A stretch of 64,000 bases of DNA. Origin: Macrostomum hystrix. Taxonomy: Eukaryota; Platyhelminthes; Macrostomidae. The notes below the pieces were generated by a model, which searched no databases, was not told the origin of the DNA, and worked only from the letters and a program-made list of their open reading frames with translations. The translations under genes and the position numbers were made by a program. Where the stretch lies: NCBI GenBank assembly GCA_950097015.1, contig CATNEN010000041.1, positions 2,211,501-2,275,500 on the forward strand, given 5' to 3'. The first letter of the stretch is position 1; every line of letters starts with the position of its first letter. Below, one piece after another: positions 1 through 11,300 of this stretch.

Positions 1-2374
1 AGGCTGCATCTTCTGCTGGTTGGGAATGCGAAGCCGCCAGCTCGGAGACCGGTCGACAGTGAACTGGCTGAAGTCGCAGCCCCAAAAGAGAGTGCAAACT
101 CCGTTCCGAGCAGTTCCGAATCAGAGCAGTCTCGACTGCCAGAAGAGGAAGTTGGTGCCTATGGCAAGATCTGGGGCAGGGATTGCTCGCTTCTGTGCAG
201 CGTGGATGTCGCGAATCGAGAGATGGACAAGTGCCTGAGTCTGCCAGTTTTGGAAGTCGGAGATGCCTTTATAAAGTTTGCAGGAAGACAGGTGGCCGTA
301 GAGACTGTTAGAAAATCTGCTGAGAACTTTTTGCTGCTGCTTACGAATGCTTCATTCATGTGGACTAACTCTGATGGTGCAAGTCAACAGGAATTTGGTA
401 TTTTTATTGCGCGCCATATATTCCAGCACATCCTTCATTTCATTCGACGCAAGCTCCAGGAATTCATGGCTGGAGCTCACGCAGACATTGACTTTTCGAC
501 AAACGGCGAATTCTTGGCCCGTGAAATGAAAGCGTCTGTTAGCGATTATCTTCTTAAAACACCAGAAATTCTTGGAAAAATGATTCCGATCCAGCTGATC
601 TCTCTGATTGACATGGATGAAATTGTAGAAAGAATGCTGTTTGCGGATCCAAGGATGAGCTTTCTGTCAATGAAGTATAACATCAAATTGAGCTCCACCG
701 ACCGCTGCAGTCCAGCAATGATCCTCCAGCGCCCACTTCACCCTCATCACATGGTGGTGCTGTACCTGTGTGAGTCCGTCTCGAGCTACTCGGATGCGCT
801 CGATCGTGAGCGAATGTGCTGGCCGGGTCGGCTGGTCGTGTGCGACACGAGCACAATGCAGGTGATGTCCGTGAGCAGCACCTTCGATGCAGGCGCTCTG
901 TACCTGCTTCCGGACGGAGTTCACTGCATCACGTACCGGTTGAAGGTGTTCAACATTGAGACGGGTGATCTGGTTCGTGAACTAGATCCCGAGGACTCCG
1001 TTGTCCTCATCGACATGGTGGCCACTCCGGACCGTCGGCTGGTCATCGGCAAGCAACTGGAGATGCTTCGCGACCTGGAAACAATGGGTGACATTGCCAA
1101 GATTGCAAGCAATAATGACGAGAACAATCCGGATAGAGACAATTTTCTGTCGAGTCAGTCTACGCGGGGCTCAAGAGTAATTCAGGTAAGCTTGGTGTGT
1201 TGAAATTATGTTGCCTTACTTTTCTCATATACGGAAAGTTTCTCATTTTCTTGTACATTCGGGTTCTAGAAAACTTTTGATTTTGGCGAGATAAGTCCTT
1301 TCGCGAAATTCAATGATCGTAAAAGATATTTCTGAATTTCTGAATGCATCTAAGGCGACCATTGTACATTGAATGTCCACTAATATGTTTAGTTGGACTG
1401 TCAGCAAATTTATATATCTGGAATAAACTCAGAAAAATCATCTTCATTACAGGCCTACAACTCATTGGATGGCACTCTTGTTTTTAATTATCGCTTTGAG
1501 TTCGATCCGCTCGCCTTACTAGTACCGTCAAATGGGCGTTTGGTGATTCTGCTCAGGGACCATCCCATTCAGCTTTTCGAGATTGTTGATCCAACAGAGC
1601 GCTCTTCGGCTGAGGCAATCGAATCTGCCTTGCTGCGCATTGATTCGAAGAATGCCAATGCTGTGCTTGTGTCGGAAATTCTTAAGTCTGATTACCTGAA
1701 TTTTCTCAGTGAGTACCCCACACGGATCTTGTCTACGCATATTCTCTAGTATAGCTTGTAGAAGGCGCTATATAACAATTGGCCTGGCCTGCACAGTCAC
1801 AGTATTAGGGCTCAGCCAATGATGTTTGGGACTGGAGGGAACGCTTGTAGCTTGCGTCAGCTTGAGCGTCAATTGTGACCCAGGAGGGCCAGCCTCCAGG
1901 TCGCATTGGAGATGCGCGTCTGATGATGCGAAAGTTAGGACAGCCCTGAGAACACCTCTGTATGAGCGGATTCCGCAATTATCTTTCCTTGTTTGGGACA
2001 GGAAGCCACTTGTTCCGCGTGCTAATCTGGATTATTACTCAGTGTGTACCAAATTTTAACACCAATCGAGGGCGTCAATACGTGAACAATAGGGCGCTCG
2101 TAATTATAATTAGGGTTCCATATGTTACGGGTTGATTCTCAATAGCTTTCAGTCCTGATCGACTGAGCCATTAGAACTAGCATTGACGCTCTGCAAGTTA
2201 AATCACGGCATCCGCAGAGTGGATTATCGACGAATCAACTTAATTCCACTTGCAGAGTCGGTGCTGACCCAGGGACTGGCGCGCGTTGCCGAGTCGCGTC
2301 CACCAGACCCTATCGAATTCCTCGCTCGTTGGCTGCTACAGTTCGCAGCAGCTCAGTCCGCTGGACTGAATTAG
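1..2374 (+). CDS. NWD1-like protein, 3' part (WD40-like propeller plus C-terminal Dpy-30 motif), partial
   Basis: Exons 1-1185 (open from the first base, so the gene starts outside the window), 1453-1708 and 2256-2374 (stop TAG at 2372-2374). All junctions are GT-AG and the phases fit (0, then 1). The large exon matches the end of the propeller exon in the downstream paralogue ([20 protein letters not shown] and the following 100 residues). The second exon encodes a propeller-type strand set (DGTLVFNYRF, VPSNGRLVILLRDHP). The last exon encodes a Dpy-30 motif: VLTQGLARVAESRPPDPIEF then LARWLLQF, ending shortly after. Dpy-30 motifs are X-type helical dimer modules that dock onto amphipathic helices in SET1/MLL complexes and in ciliary radial spokes. 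The role of the motif here is inferred. The N-terminal DUF4062 and NACHT parts are expected upstream but not seen. No convincing poly(A) signal directly follows the stop. Confidence 0.8.
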
Positions 2375-2552
2375 CTTTCCTAATCTAATGTCAACTGGGC
2401 CGGTCAGGGAATGACCGGTTTGACTTGTTTACAATAGCAATCAGCGAGCTGGCTCGAGATTGGCTCGTTTGCTGGCTCGCTGTTTGTGATCGTGCGAGAA
2501 GTCGGTTTCAGAAACGATGCTTAAATTTAAGGACGAAGCTTAAAAACGCGCA

Positions 2553-2684
2553 TAGGTAAGGGGCCGTACTATAAAGCTAGCATTTCCGTAAGTTCAAACT
2601 TAAGGAATAAAATTCACGCTGCCGAGGTAGGAGCTAAGATTCAACTTATCTTACGAACGCTTTATAGCACGACCCCTATTTTAC
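2553..2684. repeat. MITE-like imperfect inverted repeat
   Basis: The left arm (about 2557-2615, beginning aggggccgtactataaagc) is imperfectly complementary to the right arm (about 2622-2680, ending gctttatagcacgacccct). The outer 20 bp match with about two mismatches, and the cgtaag/ttcaa/cttaag core also pairs. The whole could fold into one hairpin of about 125 bp. No transposase is present and no target-site duplication was confirmed, so this may be a non-autonomous DNA element or a chance foldback. Confidence 0.4.
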
Positions 2685-3440
2685 TTATTTATTTTTATTG
2701 CACGACCCCCTTTAGGACTTCGAAGTATCACGCTTGATGTTATAAATTGTTTTCAACGCTGGCGAATTTGAAAATGTATCTTTTTTCTTGTATCAATCTA
2801 TTTTGTATCAATTTATTTGTATTTTTACCAATTTGTATCTATTTCGTATCAATGCATCAACTTTTCTTGCACTTGTCGAGGAAATAATAAAAAACTTTAT
2901 ATCGAGGGGGTTGGCGATGTAATAACAGGAGAGTGAGTGAGTGCGCGACTGTGGTAAGGGAAAGAGGCTAGAAGGTGAGATCTGGACCAATTAGAACGCG
3001 GCGTAACGAGAAAGATTAAATATTGAGGCGCAGAGCCAGACAGACAGAACTTAAGCGAGGTGAGAAACAGAGAGTGAAGGATGGCAGTCAAACAGACGAA
3101 AGGTGCAAAAGAATCAGAGAGAAGACATGGGTGTCCCGACACCACTTATTACTTCTGGTATCCGATAATCTTTGAGACTAGTGCTACTACGACAAAGCAG
3201 TAGTACGAGTAGATTAACACAAATATTTTTTGTTTTTAGCTGTGCATCTATAGTGACACAAAAGTGGCACTATATAAAGCTCCAAACTTCTTTTATTAAC
3301 TGGTCCCAAAGCGGCATAAAGCGTAAATTTATATAGCATAAAGCGCAACGCCAAAAAATTCTAACGCTATTAGAAAATGTGCAATTTCAGTTTGAGATAA
3401 CAGGAAACTTAGGTCAGCGGGCATGTGTAAAATATTCTCC

Positions 3441-3713
3441 CTAAGAAGCTACAACAGCGTCGCAGTGTTCCAACAACCTGTTCACATCTCGCTGTCGTGA
3501 GGCTCGCATCCAGTCCTTGGCCTCGCAACGGTTATTGGACACACGCTGCTCAAAGTCCTGCTTCTTCCAGTTGAATGGAAACCTGTCACACAGATTAAAG
3601 TCAAGGCTGTATGAAGCCAGTTGTAGTATTGTCCTGTTTCTTTGCTCAATATAGGCAATGAAAGTATAGGAGGAAGTTTTTCTTTTCGGTTTGCATAGCG
3701 CCTTTGCAACCAT
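3441..3713 (-). CDS. Unknown small ORF (90 aa), possibly an exon of an unrecognised gene
   Basis: An uninterrupted ORF runs from ATG (3711-3713) to TAG at 3441. It is the only non-repetitive frame in this spacer with a protein-like composition. The C-terminal half is rich in charged and aromatic residues (CDRFPFNWKKQDFEQR, then EAKDWMRASRQRDVNRLLEH), looks amphipathic and helical, and contains no low-complexity sequence. I do not recognise a family. It may be a stand-alone short gene or a terminal exon, since no splice context was resolved. It sits directly upstream (in its own orientation) of the 54/57-bp minisatellite and between two NWD1-like genes. Chance is a real possibility. Confidence 0.3.
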   Translation of the reverse strand: MVAKALCKPKRKTSSYTFIAYIEQRNRTILQLASYSLDFNLCDRFPFNWKKQDFEQRVSNNRCEAKDWMRASRQRDVNRLLEHCDAVVAS

Positions 3714-3763
3714 GGCACTAAACGGTGAAAGGTCTGGCTTTGGTGTCTGTGGCGACTACTTAA

Positions 3764-4848
3764 GTACTTAACAAACTATCTATGGAGCATCGCATGAGTT
3801 GTACACATGGGACACCCGAAGTACTTAACAAACTATCTATGGAGCATCCCATGAGTTGTACACATGGGACACCCAAAGTACTTAAACTATCTATGGAGCA
3901 TCGCATGAGTTGTACACATGGGACACCCGAAGTACTTAACAAACTATCTATGGAGCATCGCATGAGTTGTACACATGGGACACCCAAAGTACTTAAACTA
4001 TCTATGGAGCATCGCACGAGTTGTACACATGGGACACCCAAAGTACTTAACAAACTATCTATGGAGCATCACACGAGTTGTACACATGGGACACCCAAAG
4101 TACTTAAACTATCTATGGAGCATCGCACGAGTTGTACACATGGGACACCCAAAGTACTTAACAAACTATCTATGGAGCATCGCACGAGTTGTACACATGG
4201 GACACCCAAAGTACTTAACAAACTATCTATGGAGCATCACACGAGTTGTACACATGGGACACCCAAAGTACTTAAACTATCTATGGAGCATCGCACGAGT
4301 TGTACACATGGGACACCCAAAGTACTTAACAAACTATCTATGGAGCATCACACGAGTTGTACACATGGGACACCCAAAGTACTTAAACTATCTATGGAGC
4401 ATCGCATGAGTTGTACACATGGGACACCCGAAGTACTTAACAAACTATCTATGGAGCATCGCATGAGTTGTACACATGGGACACCCGAAGTACTTAAACT
4501 ATCTATGGAGCATCGCACGAGTTGTACACATGGGAAAAACTATCTATGGAGCATCACACGAGTTGTACACATGGGACACCCAAAGTACTTAACAAACTAT
4601 CTATGGAGCATCGCATGAGTTGTACACATGGGACACCCAAAGTACTTAAACTATCTATGGAGCATCGCACGAGTTGTACACATGGGACACCCAAAGTACT
4701 TAACAAACTATCTATGGAGCATCGCATGAGTTGTACACATGGGACACCCAAAGTACTTAAACTATCTATGGAGCATCGCACGAGTTGTACACATGGGACA
4801 CCCAAAGTACTTAACAAACTATCTATGGAGCATCGCACGAGTTGTACA
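3764..4848. repeat. Minisatellite, alternating 54- and 57-bp units (about 19-20 copies)
   Basis: Unit: actatctatggagcatcgca, then cgagttgtacacatgggaca, then cccaaagtacttaa, with or without caa at the end. The presence or absence of caa alternates through most of the array, giving a higher-order period of 111 bp. Variable sites are tgag/cgag, ccaaag/ccgaag and cgca/caca. One unit near 4530 has lost about 18 bp. Both unit lengths are multiples of three, so long repetitive ORFs stay open in two forward frames and one reverse frame. These are by-products of the repeat, not genes. Confidence 0.9.
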
Positions 4849-5384
4849 GGGCCAGTAGCTGATATTGTTCGGGTAAAGGCTAGTTCACGCTGCCATAAGA
4901 CGAGACTAAAACACACGATTGTACGAGTACATTATTTTTTATGAGCATGCAGTGTGAGCAAGCCCTTGGGACTGTTCTGACAGTAAAGAAGCGGAGCCTT
5001 CGGACCGTTGAAAATTGACTATGCGTCTCTTTGTGTCCATGACTTTTCAATAATTTTATATACTCTTTTTGCACCATGTCTGCGTCTATTTCGCTGAGTT
5101 ATATTCATAGTTTTAACTAAATATACGGTATCTTTTGTTTTAAGTAGAACTAAGTGTCCTGTATCTTCTACACATATTAGCGAGCACACGTGTCTTGTGA
5201 GTAATTCCATTGCTGAAAGCAGATACAAATTTGCAAACTTTGCCTACTAGCTCTTAGACTGGCTTTGCCCTGTCCAGCCCGAGTTCAAGCGTCCATTCAT
5301 TATAAGAAGCAACATGTTGATGATGTTATAGAATCCAGGCCAATAGCCAATCATTTTCCAGCAAGTGTGTGAGAGCGCACCTGA
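4849..5384. other. Spacer upstream of the second NWD1-like gene
   Basis: Unique sequence without a convincing ORF. It should hold the promoter and 5' UTR of the gene that starts at 5385. A possible splice acceptor (ttttccag near 5355-5362) lies about 20 bp before the start codon, so the first coding exon may be preceded by a non-coding exon. No clear TATA box was found. Confidence 0.4.
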
Positions 5385-8300
5385 ATGCCTTTCGAGTTTC
5401 TTCTGAGTGACTCCGGCAGCGAGGATGCGGACGAGCTCGACGATGAAGCCCCAGATACGCAGGGGCGCCCGCCGCTCGTCAGCCGGAAGTCGCAGAGCCT
5501 GCGGGCCTTCCTGCACCAGCGAGCATTGCAGCAGGTCAGTGTGACCAAACTCATGAGCGGCGCGATGGACTCTCTGCCAGAGAGAAACTCGCGTGTCGTG
5601 CGAGTGTTCATCAGCTCTACTTTCTCAGGTGAGATATTTTCTTCGAAGTTCTCGTATTTTATGCAACTTAAACATCCATGGCAGAGCGCTAGGCGAGCTT
5701 ACTTTGGTTGGGTGACATTGTTGGTGTGTAAATAGGGTTTGTGCAGTGGCAGGTGGGTACAAAGGTTGAACACGTGGGTGGTTACATAGGGTGGGGGACT
5801 GGTGGGTGGGTACATAGAGTGGGGGGACTGATGGGTGGGTACGTAGGGTGGGTGGACATGTGGGTAGGTACATAAGGTGGGTGCAATGGTAGGTAGATCC
5901 ATAGGCTGGGCGGTGTGTTAGGTGGGTTGGGTTATTAACCAATAAGCTGCAAGCTACACCAGTTTTATTTTACTTCCGCCGAGTAAAAATGTCTCCCCCA
6001 ATTAAGATATGCATCTCGAACGCAACGTCCTAATGCAGCGAGTCTATCCGAAGCTGAAAGAAATGTGCTTGGCGAAGTTTGGATTAGCGTTTCAGGTGAT
6101 GGTCATGTCAAGAATACTGTTCAAGCCTAATGAATTAAAATCCTCAAAGTTGTCTTTAAACTAGACTTGCATCTCCTTTAAACATAGATGGTGGACATGC
6201 GCTGGGGAATCCAGGACGGCGCCTCGATGGACCAAAGAGCCAGTGAAATTTGCATGCAGGAGATCGCACACTGCCAGAGCACTTCTGTCGGCCCGCACTT
6301 CCTGGTAACTTTATGATCCTTATGTCCTCGGAAAAAATTCTGCATACAGCTAGCTCATCATGCTGAAAGATTTGACATCGAAAAAACTTTGCAGGCCATT
6401 CTAAGTCACAGATACGGGACGAAAACACTGCCGTACGCTGTGAAAAAGTCAGTTATGGAAGCTCTAATAAGCACGATGCAAAGCAGCAACATGGATGAGG
6501 CTATTACGCTCACTGCGAAGTGGTATCTGTTGGACGAAAACCAGTTAGAGCCTGTCTACGTGCTTCAACCTATAATGCAGGATTCCTCTATTAAGATAGA
6601 AGCAAAGCATGCCTTGACTGCGTGGCAAAACGATGAGGCCGACACTGCTGCGAGCGTTACAAGCCTGTGCTGTGGCCGCGAAGGAAGCCGGAACATTTGG
6701 CGAGGACACAGCCGTTCAATTCACGACGTCCGTAACACACCAAGAAGTGCTGAATGGCGTGCAGAAGTCAACGTTTGCAAGACGACAGGATGCTCTGCTG
6801 TTTCACCGCGACCTCACGGATGTGCTTGACTACGTTCAGATGAAGGAGCCAGGGGTCCGGAGGTTAATCGACATTAAGGACGATGGTGAGATTGACGATA
6901 ATGCGAAGCTTCTGCTGGATACCTTGAAAGAGCAGAAGCTACCGAATCTACTGCCCACTGAAAACATTATTGTGTACCGACTGGCCTGCAAGTCAGTGCT
7001 CGAAACTGATTGCAACGATGCAAAGGAATACGCTGACAGGTTTGCGATTGATGTTGAAAATCAGCTAGAGAGACTGATAGACAGAGCTGTGGAAAATATT
7101 TCTGAACTAGAGTCCGACAGTCTGTACTCCGAGGTGTTGCAGCACTCGCACCAGTGTGTCAGCTCTGTCCGTCAGTTCCAAGGACGAGAAGACACAATGA
7201 GCCAGGTGAGGAGATACATCGAGAGTGAAGCCAGACACCCGCTCATGATTCACGGAGCCTCCGGCTGTGGAAAGACGTCGGTGATGGCTCGAGCTGCAAA
7301 TCTCGCTCGACAATGGCTTCCCGAATCCGACAGAGAAGGCGCGATCGTGATCATCCGATTCCTCGGAACGAGTCCGTCGTCATCCAGCATCCGTCAGACA
7401 CTGCGCTCGATCTGTCAACAAATGGCTGTTGTCTTAGGGACATCAGAAGTGACTGACAGCATTCAGGAAATCGATTTCAGAGAGATTGTGAACAACTTTT
7501 ACAAGCTGGCAGAGAAGCTCTGTCAACAATCTCGAAAGGTGTTAATCTTCCTCGACTCGGTTGACCAGCTTGATGCTTCAGACGGTGCTCACACACTGGG
7601 CTGGCTGAGACCCAACTTGCCGACTGGAATAAAGATTGTGCTCAGCTCACTTCCCGACATGTTCGACATTCTCGACTCGTGTCGCAGTCTTCTTCGAGAC
7701 ATTGACTCAAGCGAATGCTTTGTCGAGATTTGTGAGCTCAATCCGGAGCTGTGCTGTCACATTGTGAGAGACATGCTGACTGAGAGAGGTCGGTGTCTCA
7801 CTGAGCCTCAGTGGTGTGTGTTGCGAGCTGCATTCGAAAAGTGCAGTCTCCCGATCTACATGAATCTCATGTTCAACCAGGTGATGGCATGGAACTCGTA
7901 CACTCCAGTAGACTCTCACTCACTCGAGTACACAGTCCGAGGCGCGATCGAGCACCTGTTCAATCGTCTTGAGCGTCAGCACGGTCAGCTGCTCGTGTCT
8001 CACGCTCTCGCCTACATTACCGCATCGAGGAGTGGTCTCGGAGAAGGAGAGATCGAGGACTTGCTATCGTTGGATGAGGAGGTTCTCGGAGAGGTGTTTG
8101 CGCACCACCTTCCGCCATTCATCCGTCTTCCGCCATTGTGTTGGACTCGCGTTCGTCACGAGATCGGACCATACTTGGTAGAGCGCGAAGCAGACGAGGC
8201 TCGAGTGTTGACGTGGTACCATAGACAGTTCTGGGAGGTGTGCCGCGATCGCTACTTCTCGAACGCAGAGTTCATGAGGCAGACGCACTCACGACTCGCG

Positions 8301-11300
8301 GACTACTTTCTTGGAGTATGGTCCGATCGACCGAAGCCGTTCAAGTGTCCACCGAATCTGGCAGCAAAGCTGGCGAGACAGGTGAGTAACAAACGATCGT
8401 TAATGTGTCTGCAATGTTTATGAACTATTATTTTCTGACGTATACAAGTACAAATTTGTCTTCAGGGCACCCCTCCTCCCAGCGAAGCTGACAGACAGGT
8501 CCCTCAACAGCCTCATGTTCTTCAGCGAGACGACAGCGGATCAGTGCGCTTCAATCTAAGGAAGTTGAGCGAGCTGCCGTTCCACCTGCTCCGTAGCGGT
8601 CGCATTGATGACTTTCATGATCACGTGACGTTCAACATGGACTTTCTCGAGTCAAAGCTGAGTGCCACATCTCACCACTTGCTGCTGCGAGACCTCCAGT
8701 TGTTCTTCGATGTGGACGAGTCGGTCCGGGGTAGCGGATCCGACTCAGTAGACGCCGAGAGACTGTTCAATGCGATGAGGATCGCTGGACCGAGTCTGAG
8801 TCACAGTCCGTTGTGTCTTCCGGTGGACATTTGCGGCCGGCTGAGATCATTCGCAGAGAGCTCGTCTCGGATTCGCAAGCTTCTGTCGGACTGCAGACAT
8901 CGAGATCAGTCGACTTGCATATTGCCTCTGAACGGATGCTTTGACAGCGGCAGCAGCTACACGCACTGCAGCATTCAGGGTCAAATGAGCCTTGGTAGGC
9001 TATGTGAAAACGGCAATTTCTACACTGTTCCGATATCCGAAAATATTATTACTTGGTTTGACATTGATGGTAATGTTTTGAAAACAGTGACTTGTGACTA
9101 CCTACCTGCGCTCCACATTGGATTGCTTCCGATTTTGCCACGAAGTGGCAGCTTTCTGACCCTGGAGCACCTGCAAATAAGTAACACTTTCAGGCTTTTC
9201 AGAGGCAATTTATTTAGCGGTGTTTGGCGTCCTTTGATTTCGAATGTGGCCTCAGTTGTTGGAGACAGCTTTTATGGCGATAACGACAACCCTTACGCTT
9301 CCAGCGAAAATCACATTGTTTTGAAAAGCAATAAGAAAGCGGCATCTATTGCCTGGTTTTGCTGCCTTAAGCCCGAGCCTCTTAATGTAGCCTACTTCGC
9401 AACTGACAAGACTGGCCAACCTCTTCTAAGTGAAGATTGTTTTGTCTTCTTTGTTGGATCTGATGTTTCAAACGAAGAGCGTGACTTAACCAATGATTCC
9501 GTGGTACTGAAACCTCACGTTCTACTTCTTAATGATTTCACCGATGTGTGCCTTCAATGTGCGGAGTTTGAATCCGGAGAGCTTCTTAACTACAAAGCAT
9601 TCGTTGAAGGCTCCGACATTCTGTTTGTAACGACCAGCAAACACGAGCTTGAAAGTACGGTCACATTCACAGTGCGTCGATTCATTGTGGACGAAAAATC
9701 AGTTCGAGAAGACATTTGTTGTCAGGTGCAGTCAGCACATGACCCTGGCAGCATGTTCGATGTCACTCTGTCGCTGGATCGCACGACCGCCGCCATCTGC
9801 TTCACCTGTTTGAAGGAAAGCATGGGGTTCTTGTGCAAGCTGCCGCAGTGCACTTTTACACCGCTGGCTTTCAACCCCGTGCTGAAGAAGAGCATGCTAG
9901 AGCTTAAAAACTTCAAAAATGACATTCCGAACTCAAAACTATTGCACATCAGTAACGACAATCGGTTTCTTCTGAGCAAAACAAAGTGCCAGTACATGTT
10001 CAACATATGGTCCGCTCGTGACGGCTCATTTTTGACCGCCATTCCTTACTCAGGCAATTTCTATTGCCTTGGTCAAAAGCCAGGGACGGACTTTCTTCTG
10101 ATCTGTTCAGTTCCAGAGGATGTAAGTGGTGCTTCAATTTCCTTGACAAAGGTTCTGAAGCTGAGCATGCTGGCCGCCTACGACATGAATTCTGAGAACG
10201 AAAGAATGACAAATCAGCAGTTGGCTGACGCAGTGCTGCACATTGACGTCGGATCTGGTCGGTTTGTGTTAGCCCAGTTCGATGAGCAGTCTGGTGCATC
10301 GGTATGGGAAATGGACTTGATTTCAGGAGCGAAATCACCAATTAAAATTCCTTCAGCTTTTACTGAGGAGCGTTTGAAGAAGAGCGATGAGTCGTCAGAA
10401 GCATCACCGATTGCCGACGAAGAAGGTGTGGTAGGAGGATCCAAATTAAAAGAGAAGCTAAGAGATGGCCTTGGTAAAATGCACATCGACACTGATTTGA
10501 AAGCACCAAACTTGCTGCTGTTTCAGGACCCAGGAAGCATCCAAGTCAGCCTCAAGGATGCAGGTGGAGTTGCTGTCGGAGAAAGCCTCAAGGGGGCCTT
10601 CTTTGAAGTTTCTAAGTCCCTTTTGGAAATCCAAGCGAATGAAAAGAATAATGGCGGGCTGAAGATGGCAGAATGCCTTCGATTTCAGCTCGCCAACAAA
10701 GAGCTCGAGCTGATAATTTCGAACCATGCATCAACGAAATCATTTCCCGTGAGTGCGCTCATTCCGGGGCACGCTCCGAAGCCCTTCTCACACACAGCTA
10801 AACATTCTGGAGTTCTTTCTAAAGATAAAAGTGAGATTTACTTGTTAGTGAATGCGGCAAACGGACCAAAAATGGAATCCGGAGGTGAAGGCGACTTGAG
10901 CAGCGAATCGCTTTTATGCACACTGAGCCTCGCAGATAGATCAGTGAAACAATGCATGGTCCTTCCTTCGCAGCAACTCGACAGACAGTTCATTAAGTAT
11001 AGTGCAAGACAAGTGGCACTGGAAACCCTGAAGCAGGCGGCGTTTAATTTCTGGATGCTGGTCAACAAGATGGACATTTTTGTGGCCGGATCTGGTGAAA
11101 GTCCTCAGGAAGTAATTGGCATAGATTTCTCAAAGCAGATTTTCCTCAACTCCTTAGACTTTGTGCGCAAGAGAAAGGCAGAATTCTCTATTGATAATGA
11201 TTTCGACTATTCAGCAGACACAGCAGTATTGCACAAAGAACTCATGAGCCATCTCCGCAGCTCACTGATGTTAAATGCTGGCCCTCTGATGGGACAATCA

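Noticed and set aside
3782-4944. Long repetitive ORFs (278, 144, 140 aa forward; 97 and 120 aa reverse)
   Set aside because: Open only because the repeat units are multiples of three; no non-repeat coding sequence, start context or splice links.
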